A DNA stretch of 64,000 nucleotides, from assembly GCA_023419605.1 (NCBI GenBank), contig JAEZXR010000018.1, forward strand, positions 92,457 to 156,456, given 5' to 3'. A model generated the notes under the pieces. That model was not told the DNA's origin, ran no database searches, and saw only the letters and a list, made by a program, of their open reading frames with translations. The stretch comes from Bacillota bacterium (GTDB lineage Bacteria > Bacillota > Clostridia > Acetivibrionales > JAEZXR01). This document shows positions 16,753 through 25,875 of this stretch, in pieces (within the stretch, counting starts at the first letter, position 1; the number at the start of each line of letters is the position of its first letter). The position numbers and the translations under genes were made by a program.

Positions 16753-17121
16753 GAATTTTTCCTCTCCTTTGTAAAGTCTGCCTCGTCTTCTTAACCCGGT
16801 CCTATTATATATGTCCCTTTTCCTTCCATTCTATAACTTTATTCCGTCTATTACTACTCCTCACAAAAAAATTGTGTAGAAATTACGTTTTATTGGTATA
16901 AATACCATGTAAAATGTATTGAGTTTTTACATTAAAATTGCGATAATAGAAGTAAATCATATTTCCTAATGATATAATTTACTTGCGGTTGAAACATTTT
17001 CGTTTTCATCCACGTCTATAGAGTTGGAACAAAATATAATACCATATTTTTAGGATTGGCGAAAAATAACTTCCACTATAATTTCGCTACACCTTAGCAG
17101 GTAGGATTGGAGTGCTATTTC
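16753..17121. other. Divergent spacer between Nudix and VanW genes
   Basis: AT-rich 369-base spacer. No promoter is clear enough to assign. At 17041-17096 the minus strand carries a degenerate relative of the hairpin repeat found near the origin, sharing GTGTAGC-AAA and TTTTCGCCAATCCTA. No gene is seen. Confidence 0.5.
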
Positions 17122-18720
17122 ATGAACGCGGAAACGCAAAGAAAACCTTTTAGTTTAACTTCGAAAAAGGTTGTAGTGGTTTCACTGGTAACATTTACAT
17201 TATTGATGCTGGCCATTACAGCACAGTTAAGTTACGTAATGCTTGTATATGACAAAATATATAAAGGCGTCTATATCAATTCCGTTCATGTAGGGGGTAT
17301 GACCCGGACGGAATTGGAGGATACATTGAAAAAACAGTATCAGGATAAGCTTGAGAGTGCAAACATAACCTTGAAAGCCGGTGATACCACCTATCCCTTT
17401 AATTTTAAGGATATACATGTGGCATACGGTATAGACAGCATCGTAGATAAAGCTTATTTTGTAGGACGCGGCGGCAACTTGTTTGAAAGGCTGGCAGAAA
17501 TATCAAAGGTCAGTAAGGAAAATTTAAAACTCGATATGCCCGTGTCCTATGACAAAGATAAATTGGAAGCAGTGATCAACCAATATTATGAGAAAACATT
17601 CGTTAAGCCACAAGACGCAGAATTAGTGGTAGATTCAAACAAAGCAACTCTTCGTTCGGGGCACAAAGGCAAAAGCATTGATAAAGCAAAGGCAATGGCT
17701 GAGGCTGAAAAAGCCATTATGGCGGGTGACAGCAAAACTATTGAATTGCCTTTGATCAATACTCCTCCTGCGGCGATGAATGTCGATGACCTGTACAACC
17801 GCATAAACCGGGAGCCGAAGGATGCAGCTGCCAAAGTAGAGAATAATACTGTGACATATGAACCGCCGATACCTGGAGTAAGCATTGATAAAGCTGCCTT
17901 GGCTGCTATTGTCAGCGAACTGGAAAAGACTGAAAACACCGAAAGAGTTCTTCCAGTCACCTTTACCCAACCCAAGGTTACCGTAGAAACAGTAAAGGCA
18001 ATGACATTCAGGGATACGCTGGCCACCATGAATACCCAGTTTTATACCGCTACCCAGAATGATGCCAACCGGGGTGAGAATATTAAGCTGGCTGTTTCAA
18101 AAATCAGCGGTACTATTCTGGCTCCCGGACAAACCTTCTCCTTTAACCAGGTGGTGGGACCCCGGACGCAGGCAGAAGGCTATAAGGTTGCTCATGTATA
18201 CTCGGACGGACAAATTATTGATGATGTGGGCGGCGGGATCTGCCAGGTATCAACAACCTTGTTTAATGCAGTCCTTTATTCCGATATGGGGATTGCAGAC
18301 CGAACCAATCATATGTTTACCGTAGGCTATGTTCCCAGAGGTCAGGATGCGGCTGTTGCCTATGACTATCTCGACTTTAAGTTTAAAAATACTACCAACT
18401 GGCCTGTAAAAATCGAAGGTTGGGTAACTAACGACAACAAGGTTTACTTTTCACTGAAAGGCACAAACGAAGTGCCTGGAAAAACAATAGAAATAAGCAA
18501 CAAAACCATTAAAACCCTTGATTTTACTACAAAATACATTGATGATCCAACCATGGCTGAAGGGGAATCCTATGTGAAGCAGGAAGGGATGACCGGTTAT
18601 GTAGTGGAGACTTACAAAACAATAAAGCAGAATGGACAGACCATAAGCGAAAACAGAATCTATATCAGCACCTACAACCCTCTGAACCGAGAGGTTGTAA
18701 GAGGAACTAAAAAAGGATAA
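17122..18720 (+). CDS. VanW family protein with peptidoglycan-binding-like domain
   Basis: Secreted or membrane-anchored envelope protein of 532 residues. One N-terminal helix (about 20-42) is followed by two tandem beta-rich modules of the PG_binding_4 type (about 60-290) and a VanW domain (about 300-430) with the signature ILAPGQTFSFNQVVGPRT, VGGGICQVSTTLFNAV and VPRGQDAAVAYDYLDFKF. A C-terminal G5-like strand region follows. Such proteins are common in clostridia and are assumed to act at the cell wall; the biochemical role is unknown. I prefer the ATG at 17122 (GGAG upstream); a TTG at 17107 would add five residues. A terminator follows directly. Confidence 0.9.
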   Translation: MNAETQRKPFSLTSKKVVVVSLVTFTLLMLAITAQLSYVMLVYDKIYKGVYINSVHVGGMTRTELEDTLKKQYQDKLESANITLKAGDTTYPFNFKDIHVAYGIDSIVDKAYFVGRGGNLFERLAEISKVSKENLKLDMPVSYDKDKLEAVINQYYEKTFVKPQDAELVVDSNKATLRSGHKGKSIDKAKAMAEAEKAIMAGDSKTIELPLINTPPAAMNVDDLYNRINREPKDAAAKVENNTVTYEPPIPGVSIDKAALAAIVSELEKTENTERVLPVTFTQPKVTVETVKAMTFRDTLATMNTQFYTATQNDANRGENIKLAVSKISGTILAPGQTFSFNQVVGPRTQAEGYKVAHVYSDGQIIDDVGGGICQVSTTLFNAVLYSDMGIADRTNHMFTVGYVPRGQDAAVAYDYLDFKFKNTTNWPVKIEGWVTNDNKVYFSLKGTNEVPGKTIEISNKTIKTLDFTTKYIDDPTMAEGESYVKQEGMTGYVVETYKTIKQNGQTISENRIYISTYNPLNREVVRGTKKG

Positions 18721-18748
18721 GATCAAGGCTGAAGCAGAACCGTTTCGG

Positions 18749-18782
18749 AATAGGGAGTGAGGATTCGCTCCCTATTTATTTT
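18749..18782 (+). terminator. Terminator after the VanW gene
   Basis: Nine-bp stem AATAGGGAG/CTCCCTATT with a ten-base loop followed by TATTTT. It lies about 30 bases beyond the stop. Confidence 0.85.
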
Positions 18783-18878
18783 GGTTCCCTGCTTCAACCT
18801 CAATCCTATGCAGTAATCGTTTTGGCCTCTTTTAACTAAAGTCTCCGGATATAAATATAAACTTCTACATTGATACCC

Positions 18879-19412
18879 TTAGTAACTGTCCACACTAATT
18901 GCACCGTTATTTCTCAAAATGGTTCCTATGCTGTCAATCTTATCATCGTCCGTTCTCATACTGAACAATACCTTGCCGGCTTTGATGTCTGTCTCATACT
19001 GCTTGCTTCTATTTTCCGGTATTCCCAAGTCTACAAGGCCTCCTACAATACCACCTGTTACAGCACCTGACAAAAGTCCTGTTATTGGACCCGCAGCGGC
19101 TATAATACCAAGCCCCGGTATAACCATGCTACCAGCACCTATCAAAAGTCCTGCCAGACCACCTAATATACCGCCGGTCACTACTCCATCCGATATATTA
19201 TCATTTATAGGCCCTCTTCCCATTGTTGCACTAGTTCTATTATTTTGCTGTCCCTGGCTATTATCTTGCCCTTGATTGCTTTGTTCCTGATTACCACTGT
19301 TTTTTGCCACTATTGATATATCATCTGTTCTGAGACCACGATCTTTTACTTCCCTCGCAGCTTTTTCAGCGCTATCATACTGGTCAAAAATTGCAACAAC
19401 TGTCTTTGACAT
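18879..19412 (-). CDS. General stress protein 17M-like (YflT-type) protein with glycine-rich membrane segments
   Basis: 177-residue protein. The N-terminus SKTVVAIFDQYDSAEKAAREV matches the stress-protein 17M/YflT domain, with the paired C-terminal strand around KVLFSMRTDDDKIDSIGTIL. Between them are a Gln/Asn-rich linker (about 45-65) and two glycine-zipper-like hydrophobic hairpins (about 75-125, GGILGGLAGLLIGAG and GAVTGGIVGGLVDLGIP) that could insert in a membrane. I set the start at 19412, where AAAGGAGG lies seven bases upstream; a longer reading frame to 19457 lacks support. Probably stress-induced (family knowledge), but no sigma-B site was identified. Confidence 0.82.
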   Translation of the reverse strand: MSKTVVAIFDQYDSAEKAAREVKDRGLRTDDISIVAKNSGNQEQSNQGQDNSQGQQNNRTSATMGRGPINDNISDGVVTGGILGGLAGLLIGAGSMVIPGLGIIAAAGPITGLLSGAVTGGIVGGLVDLGIPENRSKQYETDIKAGKVLFSMRTDDDKIDSIGTILRNNGAISVDSY

Positions 19413-19539
19413 GGCTATATCCTCCTTTATTTTTTTACACGAGTTATAAAAAAACAATAACTCGGCTATATTAGCATTCGTTTTACGCTCTATGTTTATT
19501 CAGCAAAAATTTTTCATAACTTGTAATAATTTTTTAATT

Positions 19540-19567
19540 TTGAAAAACCAAATTGGGAGTGTATAAT
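19540..19567 (+). promoter_or_regulatory. Promoter of the small SLH gene
   Basis: TTGAAA and TATAAT separated by 16 bases, about 60 bases before the ATG at 19631. Confidence 0.65.
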
Positions 19568-19630
19568 TAAAATACAATGGAGAATTAGCAAATTCTTCAT
19601 TTTTATTAAAGAAGCACGGGGTACATACAA

Positions 19631-20197
19631 ATGAAAAAGAATATGGTAATAAGGCTACTCTCTCTCGTAATCATTGTGATGTCTCTTTCCTTTTCTACCG
19701 TGGGTGCCTCTTCAGCCGGTGCAGCAGCTACTCAGAAAATAAACGCTATTGTACGCCTGGGCATATTTAAGGGTGATCCCGACGGGAACCTGAGAATGAA
19801 TGAGAAAATCATTCGTAGCGAATTGGTTACTGCCTTTGTCAGAGCGGTCGGAATGGAGAATGATAAAAATAAGCTGAATCTTGCATTCAAAGATATCGAT
19901 TCCACCCATTGGGCATATAATTTCATAGGAATCGCTGTAAATAACGGTCTGATTACCGGATATCCGGATAATACAGTGGGGCCCGACAGGTTTATAACCT
20001 ATTCAGAAGCCCTTACTCTGATCATACGGACACTGGGATACCAGGAAGTACTAAGTTCAGGGAATTGGCCGGATAATGTAATAAAGAAGTGCCAGGAACT
20101 GGGAGTCATCTCCGGTTCTTCTGTTCCTAAAGATAAGGAACTCACCCGGGAAGAGGTAGCTTCCCTCATATATAATGCGTTAACCGTAGAATTTTAG
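19631..20197 (+). CDS. Small S-layer homology domain protein
   Basis: Secreted 188-residue protein. A signal peptide (about 1-27, ending near VGASSAGA) is followed by an almost exclusively SLH mature part: a first motif from about 32, a second around FKDIDSTHWAYNFIGIAVNN (about 85-140), and a third, partial one to the C-terminus (VISGSSVPKDKELTREEVASLIYNAL). It carries no effector domain, so it may occupy or cap wall-polymer sites or serve as an adaptor (inference). It is followed 39 bases later by a membrane protein gene, with a GNRA hairpin in the spacer. Confidence 0.88.
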   Translation: MKKNMVIRLLSLVIIVMSLSFSTVGASSAGAAATQKINAIVRLGIFKGDPDGNLRMNEKIIRSELVTAFVRAVGMENDKNKLNLAFKDIDSTHWAYNFIGIAVNNGLITGYPDNTVGPDRFITYSEALTLIIRTLGYQEVLSSGNWPDNVIKKCQELGVISGSSVPKDKELTREEVASLIYNALTVEF

Positions 20198-20198
20198 T

Positions 20199-20220
20199 TC
20201 CGGAGCCGCAAGGCTCCGGA
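20199..20220 (+). promoter_or_regulatory. Intercistronic hairpin with GCAA tetraloop
   Basis: A perfect 9-bp stem TCCGGAGCC/GGCTCCGGA closed by GCAA, a stable GNRA loop, just after the SLH stop and ending 7 bases before the next gene's ribosome site. No T-run follows, so it is more likely an mRNA-processing or stability element than a terminator. Confidence 0.55.
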
Positions 20221-20236
20221 TGGTAGGAGTGTTCAG

Positions 20237-20743
20237 ATGCAATCACAAGGCTTGATTTTTGCCCTTCTTATGCTGTCGGCAATACCACTTTCATTAATTT
20301 TATCCGATCATGAGGTTTTTTTTATCATCGCCGGCTTTTATTTACTCGTTACTTCCATTAAAAACTCTCATGTGCACTCCTTGCGGAGGTATCAAAAAAT
20401 GCTTTCCTTGTTTGGTGATAGCGATGCAGAGGAATATGAGGAAGAAACAAGCCTTGATTTCAGGAAAATCAATACAGGTACAAGGATTGTCAAGAGCCTG
20501 ATTATTATCCTCTTCATCCTCTACTGCAACTTTTATACTTCCAGCCTGTTCTTTGATTTGCTTACTACATTTATCTGTGTCTACCATATTAATGACATAA
20601 TAATGTACCTAAAGCACTATAAGAGCAACCATCCTTTGAAGATAAGTAAACTAAAGGGCTTGGCATTTCTAGGTGTAAATTTTGCAACAGCGGTTTTAAT
20701 CATTGTTGTCGCCTTCAACAAGTTTACCCGTTATAAGATATAA
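20237..20743 (+). CDS. Unrecognised four-helix membrane protein
   Basis: I do not recognise this 168-residue protein. It has hydrophobic segments at about 5-22, 28-44, 85-115 (possibly one long or two short helices) and 140-160, and a charged cytoplasmic loop (about 55-80) with an acidic patch DSDAEEYEEETS. It is 39 bases behind the small SLH gene and ahead of a strong terminator, so the two likely form an operon. GGTAGGAG precedes the ATG. No catalytic motif is visible. Confidence 0.72.
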   Translation: MQSQGLIFALLMLSAIPLSLILSDHEVFFIIAGFYLLVTSIKNSHVHSLRRYQKMLSLFGDSDAEEYEEETSLDFRKINTGTRIVKSLIIILFILYCNFYTSSLFFDLLTTFICVYHINDIIMYLKHYKSNHPLKISKLKGLAFLGVNFATAVLIIVVAFNKFTRYKI

Positions 20744-20758
20744 ATTTGGATTTTCCTT

Positions 20759-20790
20759 AAAGGGAGCACGGTCCGCCGTGCTCCCTTTCT
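20759..20790 (+). terminator. Terminator of the SLH-membrane protein operon
   Basis: A perfect 13-bp stem AAAGGGAGCACGG with its complement and a TCCG loop, ending in TTTCT. Confidence 0.85.
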
Positions 20791-20966
20791 ACGCAGCTTG
20801 AATAGGGATAGTCCCTACTTTCAATAAATTCTGCCAAAATACAGCTTTTACCAGGCCCTGACGTCATTATACACAAATTCCTCCGCAGTACAGTGGATCT
20901 CACTATACAATTTGCAAGAATATTACATCCAAATTGCATATTTTTAATTTTTTTTTATAAAAACTA

Positions 20967-20995
20967 TTGAATGCACTGTAGGTGCGTGCTATAAT
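20967..20995 (+). promoter_or_regulatory. gltB promoter (TTGAAT-17-TATAAT)
   Basis: A -35 TTGAAT and -10 TATAAT with a 17-base spacer and TG two bases before the -10 (extended -10). The predicted start near 21002 gives a leader of about 270 bases. A perfect inverted repeat with 11-bp arms (21002-21012 and 21024-21034) covers the first transcribed bases. Confidence 0.8.
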
Positions 20996-21060
20996 TAAAA
21001 TACTAAAATTATAGTTGGTTTCCATAATTTTAGTACATTCATCGGAATAAAACACTTAAA

Positions 21061-21149
21061 TATACGCAAGGGTGTGTATGTTAGCCAGGAAATGAAGGAC
21101 GTACTCAATGAGGAGGATATGTTGCTTTTGTTGTGTACGTCTTTTTTTT
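21061..21149 (+). promoter_or_regulatory. Putative ANTAR-type dual-hexaloop antitermination leader of gltBD
   Basis: Hairpin 1: stem 21062-21067 with 21074-21079, six-base loop AAGGGT. Hairpin 2: loop AATGAG (21107-21112) closed by CTC/GAG. Both hexaloops have A at position 1 and G at position 4, the signature recognised by ANTAR-domain proteins. A terminator stem (21098-21104 with 21135-21141, extendable by three pairs outward) followed by eight Ts uses the 5' arm of hairpin 2, so hairpin 2 and terminator exclude each other. In characterised systems the ANTAR protein stabilises the hairpins and lets transcription proceed. The rest of the 532-base spacer is AT-rich with no gene. Confidence 0.7.
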
Positions 21150-21275
21150 ATACATTAAAATACCCCCTTTTAAGGCAAGTAAAATTGCCTATTTTTTACC
21201 GGAATTTTTTTTGCAGGATTTTGATTTTAATATTTCATTTTTAACCAATTTGTATAGTAGAGAGGTTGTTGCAGT

Positions 21276-24200
21276 ATGGCGCAGAATGGATTACCGCCCC
21301 GACAGGGTCTTTATGACCCACAGCATGAACACGACGCTTGTGGTATCGGTTTTGTTGTAGACATGAAAGGGAGAAAATCCCACAAAACAGTAACCCAAGC
21401 CCTCACCATCCTTATGAATTTAAACCATCGTGGTGGCTGTGGCTCTGAAGCAAATACCGGAGATGGAGCCGGAATTCTTATCCAGCTTCCTCACGCCTTT
21501 TTTGCGAAAGAGTGTCCCACAGAAGGAATTTCTTTACCTGAGCCGGGAGAATATGGCGTCGGTATGGTTTTCCTATCCCCCGATAAAGCAGTACGGGAGC
21601 ATTGTGAAAAAGTCTTTGAGACTATTATTAAAGAAGAAGGGCAGACATTATTAGGCTGGAGGACACTTCCTGTCGATGCTTCCTCTCTCGGAAGCATGGC
21701 AAAATCATGTATGCCGCATATGCGTCAGGTATTTATCGGTAAAAGCAATACTATTAAAATTGGCATGGATTTTGAAAGAAAACTATATATTATTCGCAAG
21801 CGTGTGGAAAAAGCGCTCCGATATGCCAAAACCAATGCCTGTGAGTTTTTCTATGTAGCCAGTCTATCCTCACAGACCATCGTGTATAAAGGCATGCTGA
21901 CTGCGGATCAGGTAGGGGCGTACTATAAGGATCTGATGGAGCCATCGGTTGAAACGGCCCTGGCGCTTGTTCACTCACGTTACAGTACAAATACATTCCC
22001 CAGTTGGGAACGCGCACATCCCAATCGGTATATCATTCATAACGGCGAGATCAATACACTGCGTGGAAATGTGAACTGGATGTACTCACGCCAATCAAAG
22101 CTGCAATCCGCCCTTTTCGGGGAAGAGCTTGCGAAGGTGCTTCCGGTTATAAACGCAGATGGAAGTGACTCCGCCATGTTCGACAACTGCCTTGAATTCT
22201 TGATGCTGTCCGGCAGATCTATGGCACATTCCGCCATGATGATGATACCGGAACCCTGGTCCAATCATGAAAGCATGAGTGATGAGAAGAAGGCCTTTTA
22301 CGAATATCACAGCTGCTTATTGGAGCCCTGGGACGGTCCGGCTGCCATGGCATTTACAGACGGTGTACGTGTGGGAGCCCTTCTTGACAGAAACGGGCTT
22401 CGTCCGGCCCGGTACTATGTAACAAAGGATGATCTGGTTATTATGGCTTCCGAAGTGGGTGTTCTGGACATTCCACCGGAGGACATTCTCTATAAGGAAC
22501 GCCTTCGTCCGGGCAGAATGCTTTTGGTTGATACGGAAGAAGGAAGAATTATCAGCGATGATGAATTGAAGCATAAAATTGCGTCGGAGCAGCCCTACCG
22601 GCAGTGGCTTGAGGAACACCTCATTACCCTTGAGGAACTCCCGGAAGCCCCACATCTTCCGGAACCGGAACATGAAACGGTATTGCAGCGCCAAAAGGCT
22701 TTCGGTTACACCTATGAAGACCTGCGGGTAATTCTGACCCCTATGGCGCAAGAAGGTGTTGATCCTGTAGGTGCTATGGGAACAGACACGCCGCTGGCAG
22801 TTTTATCCGATAAGCCGCAGCTTCTGTACAACTACTTCAAGCAGTTGTTTGCCCAGGTTACAAATCCGCCCATTGATGCCCTGCGTGAAGAAATTATTAC
22901 AGCTACCGAAACCTACATGGGAACGGAAGGAAACCTGGTAAACCCGGAGCCTTCCAGCTGCCGGCAGATCAAGATCAAAACCCCCATAATCGATAACGAT
23001 CAGCTGGCGAAGCTTCACCATATTCGTCGTGACGGCTTTAAGTCAGTAACACTACCCATCCTCTTTAATACCGCAGAAGGCGGAAAAGGACTGGAAGCTG
23101 CTATGGAGAATCTTTTCCGGAATGCAGACCAGGCGATTGAAGAAGGCAACAATATCCTCATACTATCCGATCGGGGCGTTAACAGCGAGAATGCAGCCAT
23201 CCCTGCTCTACTGGCCCTCTCCGGTTTGCATCACCATCTGATACGGAAAGAAACCCGTACCGCTGTCAGCCTAGTAATTGAATCCGGTGAGCCAAGGGAA
23301 GTTCATCATTTTGCGGTGCTAATCGGTTATGGTGCATCCGCCATTAACCCATACCTGGCTTTTGAATCCCTGGATGATATGATCCGTCAGGGACTTCTGA
23401 CGAATATCGATCATCATAAGGCGGTTTCGAAATACATTAAAGCTGTAACCAAAGGTGTTGTCAAGATTCTCTCCAAGATGGGAATCTCTACAATCCAAAG
23501 TTATCAGGCTGCTCAAATTTTTGAGGCCCTGGGACTGGATCAGTCCGTAATTGATAAATATTTTACCTGGACACCTTCCCGTATCGGAGGTGCGGACATC
23601 AATGCCATCGCTGAAGAAACCCATAAACGCCACTCGCGGGCTTTCAGCGAACACCAGGCTGAGGACCCGACTCTGGACCCTGGCGGCGACTACCAGTGGA
23701 GAAAAGATGGAGAAGAGCATCTGTATAATCCTGAAACCATTCATAAGCTCCAATTGGCATGCCGTACCAATAGCGTTGAATTATATAGAGATTATGCAAA
23801 GCATATAAATGATCAGACACAAAAGCATTATACCCTTCGCGGGCTTATGGAGTTCAAACTGGCGGAAAATCCGATTCCTCTGGAGGAGGTAGAATCCGTT
23901 GAGTCCATTGTGAAACGCTTTAAGACAGGAGCCATGTCCTATGGTTCCATCAGCCAGGAAGCCCATGAGGCTTTGGCTATAGCCATGAACCGGATTGGTG
24001 GAAAAAGCAATACGGGAGAGGGCGGAGAAGATCCGGCCCGTTTTGAGCCCCTACCCAACGGTGATTCAAAATGCAGTGCCATCAAACAGGTGGCTTCGGG
24101 AAGGTTTGGTGTAACCAGCCATTATCTGGTGAATGCAAAGGAAATTCAGATTAAGATGGCCCAGGGTGCTAAACCCGGTGAAGGCGGACAGCTGCCGGGA

Positions 24201-25874
24201 CGCAAGGTGTACCCATGGGTTGCCCGTACCCGTCACTCAACACCGGGTGTAGGTCTTATTTCACCACCGCCGCATCATGATATCTATTCCATTGAGGACT
24301 TGGCTGAGCTGATCCACGACCTTAAGAATGCCAATGATCAGGCACGTGTCAGTGTAAAGCTGGTCTCTGAAGTAGGAGTAGGTACCATTGCTGCGGGTGT
24401 TGCCAAAGGGCGTGCCGATGTTATCCTTATCAGCGGATATGACGGTGGTACCGGTGCATCACCCAGAACCAGCCTCAAGCATGCAGGTCTCCCCTGGGAG
24501 CTTGGCCTGGCGGAAACACATCAGACCCTGCTTCTTAACAATCTGCGCAGCCGCGTGGTGGTTGAAGCGGACGGAAAGCTGATGACAGGGCGTGACGTAG
24601 TTATCGCGGCACTGCTAGGAGCCGAGGAATATGGGTTTGCTACAGCGCCGCTGGTAGTTCTCGGCTGTGTCATGATGCGGGTATGTAACCTTGATACCTG
24701 TCCTGTCGGTGTAGCAACACAGAATCCGGAGCTGCGGAAGAAATTTGCCGGCAAACCGGAATATGTCGTAAACTTTATGTATTTCATAGCGCAGGAAATG
24801 CGGGAGTGGATGGCAAAGCTGGGCTTCAGGACTATCGATGAGATGATCGGAAGAACAGACAGACTGGAAATGTCAAAAGCCATCAGTCACTATAAGGCAA
24901 AAGGACTGGATTACTCCAATATCCTTTACCAACCGGAATTACCTGCAGACTATGGACGTTACTGCCAGATGGAACAAGACCATGAACTGGATAAGTCACT
25001 GGACAAGGCAGTTCTGCTGAAATTGTGCAAACCCGCTTTGGAAAAGAAGGAAACAGTTTCCGCAACCCTGCCCATATGCAATACAAACCGTGTGGTAGGT
25101 ACCATACTGGGAAGTGAAGTTACCAGACGCTATGGCGGAGCCGGATTACCGCAGGATACCATTATACTCCACTTCCAGGGATCGGCCGGACAGAGTTTCG
25201 GAGCCTTTGTACCAAAGGGTATTACGCTGATGCTTGAAGGCGATTCCAACGATTACATCGGGAAGGGCCTCTCCGGCGGTAAGATTATTGTTTATCCTTC
25301 CACTGCCGCCACCTTTGTACCTGAAGAAAACATTATCGTAGGCAATGTTGCCTTATATGGTGCAACCAGCGGTGAAGCCTACATTCGCGGAGTCGCCGGT
25401 GAAAGGTTCTGTGTGAGAAACAGCGGTGTCCATGCTGTAGTCGAAGCGGTAGGTGATCACGGTTGTGAGTATATGACCGGAGGACGTGTTGTTGTCCTGG
25501 GTCCTACAGGCAGAAACTTTGCAGCCGGCATGTCCGGTGGTATCGCCTATGTGCTGGATGCCGACGGAACCTTTGAGACCCGGTGCAACAAGGAAATGGT
25601 GGATATCGAGCTTTTGGATGACGAGAATGATATCGACGAACTTAAAACCATGATTGAAAATCACGTTAAATATACCGGAAGCGGACTTGGCAGCAATATC
25701 TTGAAGCTCTGGGATGAAATACTTCCGAAGTTCCGCAAGGTAATACCAAGAGATTATAAGAGAATGCTCCAGGCCATTAAGCAAGTGCAGGAAGAAGGAC
25801 TTAGCGGTGAGGAAGCACTCATGGCAGCCTTTGATGCAAACAATAGAGACTTGGCACGAGTAGGAGGGAACTAA
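21276..25874 (+). CDS. gltB: Glutamate synthase (NADPH) large subunit
   Basis: 1532-residue alpha subunit of GOGAT, which forms two glutamates from glutamine and 2-oxoglutarate. The N-terminal Ntn glutaminase domain uses Cys22 (HEHDACGIGFVVDM) after removal of a propeptide; Arg and Asn-Gly motifs follow (HSRYSTNT, HNGEINT). The central domain leads to the FMN-binding synthase domain with GAMSYGSISQEAH, GEGGQLPG and SGYDGGTGASP. The 3Fe-4S ligands are CVMMRVCNLDTC (C-x5-C-x4-C). The C-terminal third is the GXGXG helix domain. Length is normal. gltD follows after one base. The leader suggests nitrogen control by antitermination. Confidence 0.97.
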   Translation: MAQNGLPPRQGLYDPQHEHDACGIGFVVDMKGRKSHKTVTQALTILMNLNHRGGCGSEANTGDGAGILIQLPHAFFAKECPTEGISLPEPGEYGVGMVFLSPDKAVREHCEKVFETIIKEEGQTLLGWRTLPVDASSLGSMAKSCMPHMRQVFIGKSNTIKIGMDFERKLYIIRKRVEKALRYAKTNACEFFYVASLSSQTIVYKGMLTADQVGAYYKDLMEPSVETALALVHSRYSTNTFPSWERAHPNRYIIHNGEINTLRGNVNWMYSRQSKLQSALFGEELAKVLPVINADGSDSAMFDNCLEFLMLSGRSMAHSAMMMIPEPWSNHESMSDEKKAFYEYHSCLLEPWDGPAAMAFTDGVRVGALLDRNGLRPARYYVTKDDLVIMASEVGVLDIPPEDILYKERLRPGRMLLVDTEEGRIISDDELKHKIASEQPYRQWLEEHLITLEELPEAPHLPEPEHETVLQRQKAFGYTYEDLRVILTPMAQEGVDPVGAMGTDTPLAVLSDKPQLLYNYFKQLFAQVTNPPIDALREEIITATETYMGTEGNLVNPEPSSCRQIKIKTPIIDNDQLAKLHHIRRDGFKSVTLPILFNTAEGGKGLEAAMENLFRNADQAIEEGNNILILSDRGVNSENAAIPALLALSGLHHHLIRKETRTAVSLVIESGEPREVHHFAVLIGYGASAINPYLAFESLDDMIRQGLLTNIDHHKAVSKYIKAVTKGVVKILSKMGISTIQSYQAAQIFEALGLDQSVIDKYFTWTPSRIGGADINAIAEETHKRHSRAFSEHQAEDPTLDPGGDYQWRKDGEEHLYNPETIHKLQLACRTNSVELYRDYAKHINDQTQKHYTLRGLMEFKLAENPIPLEEVESVESIVKRFKTGAMSYGSISQEAHEALAIAMNRIGGKSNTGEGGEDPARFEPLPNGDSKCSAIKQVASGRFGVTSHYLVNAKEIQIKMAQGAKPGEGGQLPGRKVYPWVARTRHSTPGVGLISPPPHHDIYSIEDLAELIHDLKNANDQARVSVKLVSEVGVGTIAAGVAKGRADVILISGYDGGTGASPRTSLKHAGLPWELGLAETHQTLLLNNLRSRVVVEADGKLMTGRDVVIAALLGAEEYGFATAPLVVLGCVMMRVCNLDTCPVGVATQNPELRKKFAGKPEYVVNFMYFIAQEMREWMAKLGFRTIDEMIGRTDRLEMSKAISHYKAKGLDYSNILYQPELPADYGRYCQMEQDHELDKSLDKAVLLKLCKPALEKKETVSATLPICNTNRVVGTILGSEVTRRYGGAGLPQDTIILHFQGSAGQSFGAFVPKGITLMLEGDSNDYIGKGLSGGKIIVYPSTAATFVPEENIIVGNVALYGATSGEAYIRGVAGERFCVRNSGVHAVVEAVGDHGCEYMTGGRVVVLGPTGRNFAAGMSGGIAYVLDADGTFETRCNKEMVDIELLDDENDIDELKTMIENHVKYTGSGLGSNILKLWDEILPKFRKVIPRDYKRMLQAIKQVQEEGLSGEEALMAAFDANNRDLARVGGN

Positions 25875-25875
25875 T

